Below, piece by piece: positions 7,649-17,134 of a DNA stretch of 64,000 bases (within the stretch, counting starts at the first letter, position 1; each line of letters starts with the position of its first letter). The notes beneath the pieces are model-generated. The model ran no database searches. It was not told the origin of the DNA and saw nothing but the letters and a program-made list of their open reading frames with translations. A program made the translations under genes and the position numbers. The stretch covers positions 124,001 through 188,000 of the forward strand of contig NZ_CP094723.1 in the NCBI RefSeq assembly GCF_025558585.1, read 5' to 3'. Source of the DNA: Staphylococcus sp. IVB6214 (lineage in GTDB: Bacteria > Bacillota > Bacilli > Staphylococcales > Staphylococcaceae).

Positions 7649-8455
7649 ATGCTTAATGAGATTTTGGAATATATAGAACCATTAGCTAGAGTGATTGGTG
7701 CGCCTATCTTAGTGGGTGTGTTTTTGTATTATTTTACTAAGTTCCATACTAGTGACAAAGATCTTATAATCAGAATGATATTAGCAAGCTTGGTTAGTCT
7801 ATTTATTATATTAATACCCGCTATAATCTCAGTTTTTACAATTAGTACAGTAATAATGAAAAGTAGTGATAATGTTCAATCAATAATTGAGTTTATAGCA
7901 TATATAATTATATTTGGTCTTATTTATATTTATATGACACATGTACAAATTTACTATTTATTGATTAATAAGTTCTATATTTATAAGTGCGAACAAAATC
8001 AAGAATACGCTCTTGTTTTAAAGGGATATAGTGAATTGCGTAAAGATAGAATTGAAGTGGCAAATAAAGATTATTTTAATAGAAAATTAAAGATTGAAGG
8101 ATGTGACTACAAAGCAATTGAAAAGCTTTATGTGCGCCGAGACAAATTGTTGTACAATCAAGATGGTACTGCGCTTGACATTCAAATGCTAGAAAGAAAG
8201 CATCTCATCAGACCTTGGTTTAAATTAAATGGTTGGATTGTTTCTATTCTTAATGTCGTATTGCCATTATTACTAGTCATTTATACTATTTTCTATGATC
8301 ATATCCCTAACGATATTTTAAAAATAATTGTTTTAGGGTTGATAGTAGTCTTTACAGTAGCGCTTCAAACACAGAAAGTGATTAAATTTCAAACAGCTAA
8401 TAAACAGTTCAAAAAGTCATACTTAGATGATATTAATCAAAAAGAGCAGTCTTAA
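7649..8455 (+). CDS. Multipass membrane protein of unknown function
   Basis: 268 residues from the ATG at 7649, with TAAGGTAGGG ending 8 bases upstream; an in-frame GTG at 7640 overlaps the RBS and is less likely. Four or five membrane helices are visible, at about 12-30, 40-65, 78-105 and two near 195-240. They flank a charged cytoplasmic loop (about 110-190) with repeated Lys/Tyr/Glu. The C-terminal tail is charged. I do not recognise the family. It sits between the SdpI-like gene and the convergent xylose transporter, in the AT-rich islet, so a role with the immunity or defence genes is possible but unsupported. Confidence 0.65.
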   Translation: MLNEILEYIEPLARVIGAPILVGVFLYYFTKFHTSDKDLIIRMILASLVSLFIILIPAIISVFTISTVIMKSSDNVQSIIEFIAYIIIFGLIYIYMTHVQIYYLLINKFYIYKCEQNQEYALVLKGYSELRKDRIEVANKDYFNRKLKIEGCDYKAIEKLYVRRDKLLYNQDGTALDIQMLERKHLIRPWFKLNGWIVSILNVVLPLLLVIYTIFYDHIPNDILKIIVLGLIVVFTVALQTQKVIKFQTANKQFKKSYLDDINQKEQS

Positions 8456-8571
8456 CTATGCCTTTATTTCATTCAGCTCACCCGTTTTCAAAGGATTAAC
8501 AATCATACACGGTCTTTTAATGCTGATATTTTTAGTACGACAAGTGTATCGAAAAGAGCTTCCAAATAAAC

Positions 8572-8610
8572 ATCCCCCAACGAACACTTCACGGTGTATC
8601 GCTGGGGGAT
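8572..8610 (-). terminator. Terminator of the xylose operon
   Basis: ATCCCCCAGCG pairs with CGTTGGGGGAT (one G-T pair), directly after the minus-strand transporter gene. On the minus strand the sequence continues into an AT-rich tail. Confidence 0.8.
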
Positions 8611-8615
8611 TGTTG

Positions 8616-10004
8616 TTATTTTTGCCATACGTTTTCGAGTTCTTCGAGTGTTTTGCCTTTTGTTTCTGGAATGAATTTCCAGATGAAGAGGCCAGATAAG
8701 ATACACATCAATGCGTAGAATCCGTATGTGAATGTACCGCTGAATGCCATCATAGATGGATATGTTGATGTGATTGTGAAGTTGGCAAGCCATTGTGCTG
8801 CAACGGCAATGGCCATGGCACCACTACGAATACGGTTCGGGAAGATTTCAGAGAGTAATACCCATGTAATCGGACCCCAACTCATCATGAATGACGCTGT
8901 GTAGATGACCATGAATAATAGTGTGATGATACCGAATGTTCCGTTGGCTGTAAGAACACTCATACCGATCATACCGATAGCCATACCTGTTGAACCGATG
9001 ATAAGTAATGGTTTACGTCCAAATTTATCAACATACAAGATAGCGACAACGGTAAAGATAACGTTGACTAAGCCCATCACAACGGTTTGAACCATAGCTG
9101 CATTACCACCGGCACCGAGTTGTTCAAAGATACGCGGTGCGTAATACAATGCGACGTTAATACCAATGAATTGTTGAAAAATTGATAGGAAAATTCCAAC
9201 AATCACTACCGTTTTACCAAAGCTGAAAAGTGGCGCTTTGATGTCTGTTTCTTTATTTTTTGTTGATACGATGTCGTTAAAGACTTTTTGTGCATGGTTT
9301 GCGGATGTATAGATTTTGTTCAGTACAGATAATGCTTCTTGTTCTTTGTTGATCAACGTTAAGTAACGTGGTGTTTCTGGCACGAAGAACAACAGGAAGA
9401 AGAAGACAGCAGCTGGAATGGCTTCTGTGGCGAACATATAACGCCATCCAATTGTTTGAATCCACTGTGCTGTTTCGCCATAAATAATGCCGTAGTTGAC
9501 GAAGTATACCACAAGCATCCCGAAGATAATCGCGAATTGGTTGAATGATACGAGGCGTCCACGAATGCTGGAAGGTGAGATTTCACTGATATATACCGGT
9601 GAAATCGCAGATGCCAGTCCGACACCAATTCCGCCAATGACACGATAAATATTGAACATAATCAATAACGCAAGTGTCGGTTCGCCAGGTGTGAAGAATA
9701 GAAATTCTGGGTAGCCTGACAGTAATGCTGAAATGACGAAAAGAATCGCTGCAACTTGCAATGTACGTTTACGACCTAATCGGCTAGAAAGTGACGATGA
9801 CAGGATCCCACCGATGACACATCCGATTAAGGCACTGGAAACGGTAAGGCCATGAATGAGGTCGTTATAGTCAGCTGTAATGTATTTTTGTAATGATTGC
9901 TCGGCACCTGAGATTACGGCTGTATCATAACCGAATAATAAACCGCCGAGCGTGGCAATTAAGGCAATGGTGAAAATGAACTTTTTATTATCATAGTTTC
10001 TCAT
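8616..10004 (-). CDS. xylE: Xylose/H+ symporter (MFS sugar porter family)
   Basis: 462 residues, 12 membrane helices. The start at 10004 (MRNYDNKKF) follows GAGGGG by 9 bases; a longer in-frame extension overlaps xylB and is rejected. Sugar-porter signatures are in order: GGLLFGYDTAVISGA, GRKRTLQ, RVIGGIGVGLASA then YISEISPSSIRGRL, VPETPRYL, QQFIGINVALYYAPRIFE, DKFGRKPLL, WGPITWVLLSEIFP and IPETKGKTLEEL. QQ-x-x-GINVxLYYAP is shared with E. coli XylE, where it lines the xylose site. It is the last gene of xylA-xylB-transporter, 17 bases after xylB, and shares XylR/CcpA control. Arabinose transport is a less likely alternative given the neighbours. Confidence 0.85.
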   Translation of the reverse strand: MRNYDNKKFIFTIALIATLGGLLFGYDTAVISGAEQSLQKYITADYNDLIHGLTVSSALIGCVIGGILSSSLSSRLGRKRTLQVAAILFVISALLSGYPEFLFFTPGEPTLALLIMFNIYRVIGGIGVGLASAISPVYISEISPSSIRGRLVSFNQFAIIFGMLVVYFVNYGIIYGETAQWIQTIGWRYMFATEAIPAAVFFFLLFFVPETPRYLTLINKEQEALSVLNKIYTSANHAQKVFNDIVSTKNKETDIKAPLFSFGKTVVIVGIFLSIFQQFIGINVALYYAPRIFEQLGAGGNAAMVQTVVMGLVNVIFTVVAILYVDKFGRKPLLIIGSTGMAIGMIGMSVLTANGTFGIITLLFMVIYTASFMMSWGPITWVLLSEIFPNRIRSGAMAIAVAAQWLANFTITSTYPSMMAFSGTFTYGFYALMCILSGLFIWKFIPETKGKTLEELENVWQK

Positions 10005-10021
10005 TGAATGCATCCCCTCGT

Positions 10022-11512
10022 TTATTTGAATGACAGTAATTGTTGAGAAATGGCTTGTGTTTGTTGATAAACTGACTGATAGATTGGGAACAGTTTTTGA
10101 TAAATCTGGTGCTGTTCTGTGTTCGGTTGAACGGTGTCTCGGTAACTGATCCATTGTTCACGAATGTCTTGGAAGTCGTCAAACCAACCTGCGCCCATCG
10201 CTGCAAGGATAGCGGCACCGTAAGCAGGGCCTTGTTCTTGTGTCAGCGTAATAATCTGTGCGTTAAAGATATCCGCTTGAATTTGACGCCAATCTGCGTT
10301 TTTCGCACCGCCACCGATTGAGACAATTTGTGTAATCGGTGTGCCGCTCTGACGAATGATGTTGACACTTTCATGAATCGAGAAGGTGATGCCTTCAATG
10401 ACGGCACGTTTTAAGTCGTTATCTGTTGTTGTCGCATCAAGACCCATGAAGCTACTACGTATCGTCGTGTCGTTGTAAGGTGTACGTTCACCTAAAAGAT
10501 ACGGTGTGAACAATAAACCGTTCGCGCCCGCTTTCGTTTCTGTAAGACCTTTCAGAAATGCTTCAAAGTCTTCATCAGGGCGTAAAAGTTTTTTGAGCCA
10601 GCCCAAGCTGTAGCCTGCCGACAGTGTCACACCCATCATGTAGTTCTGATTAGGCACACAGTGATTAAAGTAGTGTACACTGCCGTCATTTTCAAACTTT
10701 GGATCGTTCTGGATAGATAGTGCGACACCAGATGTGCCAATGCTGACCATTTGTGTTTTGTCGTCTGTAATACCAGAACCGAGCGCACCGCATGCGTTGT
10801 CAGCACCGCCTTGATAAATGGCAACATCATGTGAAATGCCAAGTTGTTGCTTGATAGCGTCCGTCAACGAACCATTTTTACCATGTGACGGAATGATATC
10901 CGGTAAAATATCAGCACGAATGTCTAATTGTTGTAATAAAGGTGTTGACCATACGCCTTCTTTGACATTAAACAGTGACGTTCCTGATGCATCAGACGAT
11001 TCACTGAAGACGTTGCCTGTGAGACGGTAGGCGATATAGTCTTTCGGTAACATGATCTTATGAATACGATTGTAATGATCTGGTTCATGACGACGTACCC
11101 ACATCAACTTTGGTAAAGTGAAGCCTTCTAAGACCGTGTTTTGGGTTTCCTTTAAGAACGTCTCTAACCCAACTGTATCTAGTAACGTGTGAACTTCATC
11201 TGCTGTACGTGTATCGTTCCATAAAATAGCAGGGCGAATCACGTTGCCTTGATCATCAATCGTTACAAGACCATGCATTTGTCCGGAAAAGCTAATCCCA
11301 ACGATATGCTGTGCATCGTCCTGTTTGAAAAAGTATGAGAGACTCTCGATCGTGGCTTGATACCATACTTCTGGATCCATTTCACTATATCCAGAATGTG
11401 GGTGGTCTGTATGATAAGAGACGCTGTATTGATCTACAACGTCTCCTTCCATATTGACTTTGAGACTTTTCAAGCCGCTCGTACCGATGTCCATGCCAAT
11501 AACATAGTTCAT
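10022..11512 (-). CDS. xylB: Xylulokinase
   Basis: 496 residues, FGGY carbohydrate kinase family; it phosphorylates D-xylulose to xylulose-5-phosphate for the pentose phosphate pathway. The N-terminal ATP loop GMDIGTSGLKSLK (from residue 5), GISFSGQMHG, LWNDTRT, the catalytic-Asp loop QGGADNACGALGSG, SIGTSGVALS and the C-terminal FGGY signature IVSIGGGAKNADWRQIQAD are all present. The start at 11512 has AAGGA 7-8 bases upstream, inside the end of xylA. An alternative ATG three codons earlier overlaps the xylA stop as ATGA. Full length for the family. Confidence 0.95.
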   Translation of the reverse strand: MNYVIGMDIGTSGLKSLKVNMEGDVVDQYSVSYHTDHPHSGYSEMDPEVWYQATIESLSYFFKQDDAQHIVGISFSGQMHGLVTIDDQGNVIRPAILWNDTRTADEVHTLLDTVGLETFLKETQNTVLEGFTLPKLMWVRRHEPDHYNRIHKIMLPKDYIAYRLTGNVFSESSDASGTSLFNVKEGVWSTPLLQQLDIRADILPDIIPSHGKNGSLTDAIKQQLGISHDVAIYQGGADNACGALGSGITDDKTQMVSIGTSGVALSIQNDPKFENDGSVHYFNHCVPNQNYMMGVTLSAGYSLGWLKKLLRPDEDFEAFLKGLTETKAGANGLLFTPYLLGERTPYNDTTIRSSFMGLDATTTDNDLKRAVIEGITFSIHESVNIIRQSGTPITQIVSIGGGAKNADWRQIQADIFNAQIITLTQEQGPAYGAAILAAMGAGWFDDFQDIREQWISYRDTVQPNTEQHQIYQKLFPIYQSVYQQTQAISQQLLSFK

Positions 11513-11517
11513 ATGGA

Positions 11518-12840
11518 TCATCCTTCGTTGTTAATCGTTAAAATATATTGATTAATGCGTGACTTGATGACTTCTAAGCGATCAGATTCTAACTTGATAT
11601 CGCCAAGTTCTAATGCATGTGCTTCTAACTCTGCAAATGATGTTGTATCATTCACAATTTTAGCCCCTAAGCCATCTTTGTATGATGCGTATTTATTGTC
11701 GACAATGTCTTCAAAGAAACGATCTTCAATCATTTTATGTGCCACACGTAAGCCAAGTGCAAAGGCATCCATACCAACAATGTGTGTTAAGACTAAGTCT
11801 TCTTGTGCGAATGATGTACGTCTTGGTTTGGCATCGAAGTTAAGACCACCCGGAGTCAAACCGCCGTTTTTCAAGATTTCATACATCGCAAGTGTTGTTT
11901 CATAAACATCTGATGGGAATTCATCTGTATCCCAACCGAGCAATGGATGACCTTGGTTGGCATCGACTGAACCTAACATGCCGTTGTCACGTGCATAGCG
12001 TAATTCGTGTTGGAAAGTATGTCCTGCAAGTGTTGCGTGGTTCGCTTCAATATTGAATTTGAAGACATCCTCCAAGCCGTATTTTTGTAAGAACGCATGT
12101 GCTGTCGCAACGTCAGTATCATATTGATGTGAAGTTGGCTCTTTTGGTTTTGGTTCGATTAAGAACTGACCTGTAAAGCCAATCTCATCTGCGTAAGCTT
12201 TTGCCATTTTGAAGAAACGTGCTAAGTTATCCAACTCTAACTTCATGTCTGTGTTGAGTAAGCTTTCGTAACCTTCACGACCGCCCCAGAATACAAAGTT
12301 TTCCGCATCTAACTTTTTCGCAATTTCTAATGATTTTTTAACTTTTGCGGCAGTATATGCGAAAACATCAGCATGTGATGAAGTGGCTGCACCGTGAACA
12401 AAGCGTTCATGTGTGAAGTTATTCGCTGTATTCCATAATAACTTCTTACCAGTAGCGTCCATTTTTTCTTTGATTAAGTCTGTGATGACGTCTAAGTTGG
12501 CATTTGTTTCAGCTAATGTTTTGCCTTCAGGTGCGATATCGACATCGTGGAAACAGAAGTATTCAATACCAGTTTTGTCCATAAATTCAAAAATAGCTTC
12601 TACACGTGCTTTCGCTTTATCCATTTCGTCTAAGTTGTCCCAGTCACGTTGTGCAGTACCTGTACCGAATGGGTCTGATAAGTCAGCAGTGAATGTATGC
12701 CAGTAAGCAACACTGAATCTAAGATGTTCCTTCATCGTTTTGTCGCCAATCTTTTCATCCGCATTGTAATATTTGAAGCTAAATGGGTTTGTTGAAGTGG
12801 GTCCTTCATAAGTTACTTTGTCTATATTGAAATATGTCAT
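11518..12840 (-). CDS. xylA: Xylose isomerase
   Basis: 440 residues, the class II xylose isomerase length. It converts D-xylose to D-xylulose with two divalent metals in a TIM barrel. Visible motifs are [12 protein letters not shown] (catalytic His/Asp), [32 protein letters not shown] (metal Glu), [36 protein letters not shown] (metal Asp/His) and [20 protein letters not shown] sits 8 bases upstream of the ATG. It is the first gene of the operon, directly behind the XylR operator. Confidence 0.97.
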   Translation of the reverse strand: MTYFNIDKVTYEGPTSTNPFSFKYYNADEKIGDKTMKEHLRFSVAYWHTFTADLSDPFGTGTAQRDWDNLDEMDKAKARVEAIFEFMDKTGIEYFCFHDVDIAPEGKTLAETNANLDVITDLIKEKMDATGKKLLWNTANNFTHERFVHGAATSSHADVFAYTAAKVKKSLEIAKKLDAENFVFWGGREGYESLLNTDMKLELDNLARFFKMAKAYADEIGFTGQFLIEPKPKEPTSHQYDTDVATAHAFLQKYGLEDVFKFNIEANHATLAGHTFQHELRYARDNGMLGSVDANQGHPLLGWDTDEFPSDVYETTLAMYEILKNGGLTPGGLNFDAKPRRTSFAQEDLVLTHIVGMDAFALGLRVAHKMIEDRFFEDIVDNKYASYKDGLGAKIVNDTTSFAELEAHALELGDIKLESDRLEVIKSRINQYILTINNEG

Positions 12841-12861
12841 AGAGAAAACCTCCTACATGTT

Positions 12862-12886
12862 AGTTTGTTTAATAAATTAACTAACT
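12862..12886 (-). promoter_or_regulatory. xylO operator (XylR binding site)
   Basis: A 25-base near-palindrome: AGTTTGTTTAAT followed, after one base, by ATTAACTAACT, whose reverse complement is AGTTAGTTAAT. It matches the known xylO pattern (AGTTNGTTTRxx...) of Bacillus and Staphylococcus xylosus and lies between the -10 box and the xylA RBS, the expected place for repression by XylR without xylose. Confidence 0.85.
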
Positions 12887-12888
12887 AG

Positions 12889-12917
12889 AATATAGCACCT
12901 TTTTAAAATTTTGTAAA
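12889..12917 (-). promoter_or_regulatory. xylA promoter
   Basis: On the minus strand, TTTACA (12912-12917) and TATATT (12889-12894) are separated by exactly 17 bases, a good sigma-A promoter. The -35 box overlaps the cre site and the transcription start would fall inside xylO. Confidence 0.85.
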
Positions 12918-12925
12918 CGTTTTCG
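12912..12925. promoter_or_regulatory. cre site (CcpA) of the xyl operon
   Basis: TGTAAACGTTTTCG matches the consensus TGWAANCGNTNWCA at 13 of 14 positions. It overlaps the -35 box of xylA, so CcpA bound here would block RNA polymerase when glucose is present. CcpA control is inferred from the site. Confidence 0.75.
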
Positions 12926-12930
12926 TAAAT

Positions 12931-12958
12931 AAAAAAACAACCCAAACTTTGGATTGTT
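12931..12958 (-). terminator. Terminator of xylR
   Basis: Immediately after the xylR stop on the minus strand, AACAATCCAAA and TTTGGGTTGTT form a hairpin (one G-T pair) followed by TTTTTTTA. It insulates xylA from xylR transcription. Confidence 0.85.
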
Positions 12959-14104
12959 TTATGATGAAAAATCAAGTTTGATGTTGTCGATGTCGAGAAT
13001 ACGTTGTGTAATCCCCAATGTACCACCAAAGAACGTTGCATATTGGACATTGGAAGTGAGGCGAATCATCGTTGCATCCTGAGAATAAGCGTGAAGCTTG
13101 TCTTGAATTTGAATTAAGATGTTTGGAATTTCGTTCATAATAGGGCAATTGATGAAAATATGTGCTGGGTTCAGTTGAATTGAAAAATTATGAATCAGTA
13201 CAGTAATACGTTCAATAAACTTTTCGACTTCTTCACAAACAATCGGATGTTGATCTTTGTAATAGGTTGCGATCGTTTCAAGCGTTAGTAACTCATCTAG
13301 ACGGTCGGAAAGATGTGATATCAACGCATCTTGAGAACAAATATTTTCAATTTTGTCATAGTGCGTTCCTGAGACACGTACAAGTGACTGTCCAATTTCC
13401 CCTGCACTACCATCGGCACCACGATACAGTTGATTGTTCAATATGAGACCCGCTCCAATCCCTTTGTGAATGCTGAGCGTTGCCAAACTTCCCGTACACG
13501 TATGATTGCGTAGTGCATGTTCATAGAGCGCAGCCAAGTTTGCTTCATTTTCAACAAGTACAGGCACTTCAGCATATTGTTCCAATCGGTCAGTGACTGA
13601 GATATTACCTAGTTCAAGGAATGGCAGCGTACGAATCGATTGGTCTTGGTTTACAATCCCGTGAATAGACACCGCAATCCCGAGCAAGCCATGTTGCGTG
13701 TCGCGTTGGTCGTGTGGATTGAGTGCTGTCTCTACAATCGACAAGGCATGTGCCATCGTCTTCTCTGGTAGGGGATATGAATGATAATCCATCATCTTGC
13801 CACTAAACGCATTGATCATCATATCCACAGAGTCGTACGTGAAATCTAGCGATACGGTATAGCCAAAATCTGGATTAATCTCCAGCAAAATGGTCTTTCT
13901 CCCGCCCTTTTTCGTACTCTCACCTTGTCCTGCTTCTCGAACGACGCCTTGTGTCTTTAAACCATTGACGACACCTGATATCGTCGCCTTATTCGTCTCC
14001 GTCAGCCGTGCAATTTCCGTCATCGAAATGGGTTTATGATTAAAGATTGCCTTCAACACCATCTGTTCATTGGCAGTAAAGGCTAAGTGTTGCATGTGTT
14101 TCAT
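12959..14104 (-). CDS. xylR: Xylose operon repressor (ROK family)
   Basis: 381 residues. The N-terminal winged helix (about 15-65, MTEIARLTETNKATISGVVN) is followed by GGRKTILLEINP and a ROK sugar-kinase-like domain with SIHKGIGAGLILNNQLYRG and GSAGEIGQSLV. XylR of Firmicutes has this exact plan and releases xylO when it binds xylose. AAAGGGG lies 8 bases before the ATG. It is encoded just upstream of xylA on the same strand but separated by its own terminator. The upstream region 14105-14406 carries an imperfect inverted repeat, GGCAG...CTGCC, near 14140-14170 that could be part of its promoter. Confidence 0.93.
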   Translation of the reverse strand: MKHMQHLAFTANEQMVLKAIFNHKPISMTEIARLTETNKATISGVVNGLKTQGVVREAGQGESTKKGGRKTILLEINPDFGYTVSLDFTYDSVDMMINAFSGKMMDYHSYPLPEKTMAHALSIVETALNPHDQRDTQHGLLGIAVSIHGIVNQDQSIRTLPFLELGNISVTDRLEQYAEVPVLVENEANLAALYEHALRNHTCTGSLATLSIHKGIGAGLILNNQLYRGADGSAGEIGQSLVRVSGTHYDKIENICSQDALISHLSDRLDELLTLETIATYYKDQHPIVCEEVEKFIERITVLIHNFSIQLNPAHIFINCPIMNEIPNILIQIQDKLHAYSQDATMIRLTSNVQYATFFGGTLGITQRILDIDNIKLDFSS

Positions 14105-14406
14105 TGTGCGTACCCCTTTAATATGTTCTTACTGTTTAGACGTTCGGCAGGTAGATATAAATGTCTGCCATAAGTATAGCACTAAATAGTGTCACGTGTC
14201 GTGAAAGGGAGAAAAGAGATGGGGATGAGAAATCGTTGTTTAACTTACACGTAACTTTTTCTTGCATAGATCAGTTTATAGATAGTGGCTATACAATATT
14301 TTTAAATGACTTACAAAAAACTTCCGTATGATGAGAAATACATATATACTATTTGTAAACATAAACATCATATTCTTTAAATATGATAAATATAAGGGTG
14401 ATTGTC
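14105..14406. other. Divergent intergenic region xylR / fic
   Basis: About 300 bases hold the promoters of the two divergent genes. An inverted repeat (GGCAGGTAGA and TGTCTGCC) is visible on the xylR side. No further gene, RNA or operator matching xylO was seen. Confidence 0.5.
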
Positions 14407-15630
14407 ATGTCTTATAAATCATTAAAAACGATTTTTCATATGTATGGGTTAGAGGGAGTAGAACAAGAATATAAGTCGAGAATTAATAGCTTTTCAACTT
14501 ATTTAATAGATTTAGAAATTCATCCAATTCAGGATGAGAAGCAAAAAACTTCGATATCATATCCACTGTTCTTTACTATGACAAAGAAGCTGACTTCTCA
14601 TTTAGAAACTGTACTATTGAATACTGAAAAAATTAAGACTTTATCTGCATTATTACCAGGCGTAGCGAATCATGCATACATGAAACATTTATTAATTAAC
14701 GAATTACAAAGTACGAACGAAACTGAGAATATCAGAAGTACAAAACAAGAAATTGCGGCATCAATTAATAAGGTTAAATCCAGCCATAAACGATTTGATG
14801 GGTTGGTTAGCCAATACATGATGATGAACGATGGTGATGGAGAAATAAATGTGGTTTCAGATATTAGACGGCTCTTTGACAAATTAGTGTCAACTGAGAT
14901 CAAAGAGAAAGATATGCCAGATGGTGTTATGTTTAGGACAACCCCTGTTGGTGTACATGATGGATCTAGAGATAGATGGGTACATAGAAATGTGGCGAGT
15001 GAACAAGAAATCATTGAGTACTTACAAGGGATGCTTACATTTATTAAATATGATGAGGCACCTCGACTATTTAAGATGATGGCAAGTCACTTTATCTTTG
15101 AATATATTCATCCATTTTATGACGGAAATGGTCGTGTTGGAAGATATATCTTAGCTAAACTCTTGCACGATACACTCGATCCATTCACAGCCCTCACTTT
15201 TTCATACACAGTCAATCGCAATAAATCAAAATATAACAAGGCATTTGAAAACACCTCTCACTTTTATAATAAAGGAGAGTTAACAACCTTTATCGAAGAA
15301 ATGTTAGATTTACTGATTGAAGGACAACAACAAGTCCTAGAACGCTTCGAACACAATAACATGTTATTAGAAAAGTTAAGTAACGCATTAGAAAATATGA
15401 CATCAGACAAATATGAATATGGCGTTCTATTTATATTATTACAAGACAAAATATTCGGAAGTCATTATTCGCGTATTCCATTGAAACAGATTGAAAACGT
15501 TACAGAGTTTTCTAGAAATAAAATTAATGATGTTATTCAAAAATATGAAGGTCAACTTGTACAATTAAAAAGAAATCCTGCCGTTTATGAATTAAGCGAT
15601 CGCTTTATTGAGTCATTACTTACAACCTAA
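14407..15630 (+). CDS. Fic-family AMPylase-like protein
   Basis: 407 residues from the ATG at 14407, preceded by AAGGGTGATT; an earlier in-frame ATG at 14383 lacks an RBS. The Fic core motif HPFYDGNGRVGR is complete (235-246), with catalytic His235 and the phosphate-binding GNGR, so nucleotidyl transfer (usually AMPylation of a target side chain) is plausible. An upstream TNETEN (103-108) fits the (S/T)xxxE(G/N) inhibitory motif, which would make it a class II self-inhibited Fic. A C-terminal winged-helix-like part (about 355-400) resembles that of Fic/DUF4172-type proteins and may bind DNA. Target unknown. The small HTH gene 131 bases downstream could regulate it. Confidence 0.88.
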   Translation: MSYKSLKTIFHMYGLEGVEQEYKSRINSFSTYLIDLEIHPIQDEKQKTSISYPLFFTMTKKLTSHLETVLLNTEKIKTLSALLPGVANHAYMKHLLINELQSTNETENIRSTKQEIAASINKVKSSHKRFDGLVSQYMMMNDGDGEINVVSDIRRLFDKLVSTEIKEKDMPDGVMFRTTPVGVHDGSRDRWVHRNVASEQEIIEYLQGMLTFIKYDEAPRLFKMMASHFIFEYIHPFYDGNGRVGRYILAKLLHDTLDPFTALTFSYTVNRNKSKYNKAFENTSHFYNKGELTTFIEEMLDLLIEGQQQVLERFEHNNMLLEKLSNALENMTSDKYEYGVLFILLQDKIFGSHYSRIPLKQIENVTEFSRNKINDVIQKYEGQLVQLKRNPAVYELSDRFIESLLTT

Positions 15631-15761
15631 CTTTTACTGTTTATCAATAAAAATTATTGTTTTTCGATAAAGCTAACTAAGGTGTTTAAAGGGGATTTCC
15701 TTGTACAAAAAATCTTTAGATATTAAAGAAGAACATGATTTAACGATTTAGAGGTGCAGTG

Positions 15762-15959
15762 ATGATCAAAATTAAACTAGATGAAGTGTTAAAAGAACGC
15801 AATGTGTCACTGACCGAATTGTCACAAGCGGTGGATGTTACGATCGCAAACTTATCAATTTTAAAGACAGGGAAGGCTAAGGCTGTGTGCTTCAGTACAT
15901 TGGAAGCTATTTGTAATTATTTAGAGTGCCAGCCCGGTGATATTATCGTAAATGAATAA
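15762..15959 (+). CDS. Small XRE-type helix-turn-helix protein
   Basis: 65 residues. The whole protein is one Cro/CI-like DNA-binding domain (LDEVLKERNVSLTELSQAVD, then TIANLSILKTGKAKAVCFST and LEAICNYLECQPGDII), the YozG-like type common in Gram-positives. The ATG at 15762 is preferred because GAGGTG ends 5 bases upstream; a GTG one codon earlier is possible. A terminator follows directly, so this is the last gene of its unit. It may act on the fic gene or on itself; nothing in the sequence shows the target. Confidence 0.85.
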   Translation: MIKIKLDEVLKERNVSLTELSQAVDVTIANLSILKTGKAKAVCFSTLEAICNYLECQPGDIIVNE

Positions 15960-15972
15960 AATTTTAATGTTA

Positions 15973-16009
15973 CGCCATATATTCTCTTATTAGGGAATAT
16001 GGCGTTTTT
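15973..16009 (+). terminator. Terminator after the HTH gene
   Basis: CGCCATAT-ATTC and GAATATGGCG form a stem with a short AT-rich loop, followed by TTTTTG. Confidence 0.85.
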
Positions 16010-16120
16010 GTGTAACTAACATTCTATATATAAGTCATCAAAGGATATAGACCTTTAATGTCTAAAAAGCCTATGAGATAATATAGTTGTAATCAATATA
16101 AAAATAAGGGTGATATGACT

Positions 16121-17065
16121 GTGAATAAGATATTGGGTATTTTAACTACAACTGCCTTAGTTGCAACGTTGGCTGCATGTTCAAATGGGGACAATGGACA
16201 AGATAAACAAGAGAATCATTCAGGGAAACGTAATGAAAATCAAGCAAGTCAAAGTCAGTCAAATGACAATCATAGTGACAAAAATAGTCAAACTGATGGT
16301 AATACAAACAAATCGGCTCAGAAAAGCCAATCTGAAGAAGAAGCAATCCAAAACTTAACAGACGAAGAAAAAGTTGCGTTGGTTCTTTATGAAACGAGTG
16401 TAGATCCAACAATCATTACTGCTGATGAATTGGCAAGTGGTGAATATAAGTACCAACCTATGACTCACATGTCACTTGAGATGAGATCCGTAGAACAACT
16501 TACATTAACACCGAAAAATACTCAGACAATTCTTCCAGGTGCACCAAGCGATTTCAAGGTTTATGGGGTATCTCCAGTAAGAATTAATGCTGTCCCATTT
16601 ATTGTGGTAACTAACGATCAAGTAATAGTTTTTGCGACGCAATCACCAGTAACATATGACTACGTTATGAATCAGGAATATACGATGGTATTTGATGTCA
16701 AAGATTTATATAGTAAACACAGTAATCAGGACTATAAGGGGTTAGCAAGTAAAATTGTAGTTGGCCCTGCACCAGCAGTAGATCAAGGATCATCGACTTC
16801 TTCATCAGACTCGAGTGATTCAGACGAAAACGAATCAAGTTCATCAAGTACAACAGTGACACGTGCAAATGTCATTGATTTAGTAGAAGAATATGAAGGC
16901 CATCAATTAGATAAAGACACATACACTTATAAAGAACCTGAACAATTGGACGATGGTAGTTGGGGATTCTCATTCCTTGATAAGTCAGGGAATCTAGCGG
17001 GATCATATATTGTGAGTGAAGATGGCACCGTAACAAAATATGATGAAAAAGGCATTGAAGAGTAA
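16121..17065 (+). CDS. Lipoprotein of the four-member family (copy 3)
   Basis: 314 residues from a GTG at 16121. An ATG at 16115 is in frame but only 4 bases after AAGGG. The GTG has the same 10-base spacing from AAGGGTGAT as the ATG of the paralogue at 18568 and aligns with it, so I prefer it. Lipobox LAAC, Cys20. A Gln/Asn/Ser/Lys linker (about 25-70) precedes a middle domain unlike copies 1 and 2 but shared with 18568-19560 (LTDEEKVALVLYE, ILPGAPSDFKVY, then KDLYSKHSNQDYKGLASKI). A Ser/Asp linker and the common C-terminal module (NVIDLVEEYEGH, YKEPEQ, WGFS, GTVTKYDEKG) complete it. Function unknown; surface-anchored. Confidence 0.85.
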   Translation: MNKILGILTTTALVATLAACSNGDNGQDKQENHSGKRNENQASQSQSNDNHSDKNSQTDGNTNKSAQKSQSEEEAIQNLTDEEKVALVLYETSVDPTIITADELASGEYKYQPMTHMSLEMRSVEQLTLTPKNTQTILPGAPSDFKVYGVSPVRINAVPFIVVTNDQVIVFATQSPVTYDYVMNQEYTMVFDVKDLYSKHSNQDYKGLASKIVVGPAPAVDQGSSTSSSDSSDSDENESSSSSTTVTRANVIDLVEEYEGHQLDKDTYTYKEPEQLDDGSWGFSFLDKSGNLAGSYIVSEDGTVTKYDEKGIEE

Positions 17066-17088
17066 ATAAAATTTTAATAACAAAAACG

Positions 17089-17133
17089 AAAAGTGTGAAC
17101 GAGATACGGCGATATCTTGCTCACACTTTTTGT
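17089..17133 (+). terminator. Bidirectional terminator between convergent genes
   Basis: AAAAGTGTGA pairs with TCACACTTTT around an inner AGATA/TATCT stem, with A- and T-runs on both sides. It can stop the lipoprotein gene from the left and the small membrane gene from the right. Confidence 0.85.
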
Positions 17134-17134
17134 A

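Noticed and set aside
8427..8699. Plus-strand frame of 90 codons overlapping the end of the xylose transporter
   Set aside because: It runs through the xyl terminator and antisense to a clear gene, without an RBS.
10005..10154. N-terminal extension of the xylose transporter by 50 codons
   Set aside because: It overlaps xylB in another frame and has no membrane or family similarity; the RBS GAGGGG supports the start at 10004.
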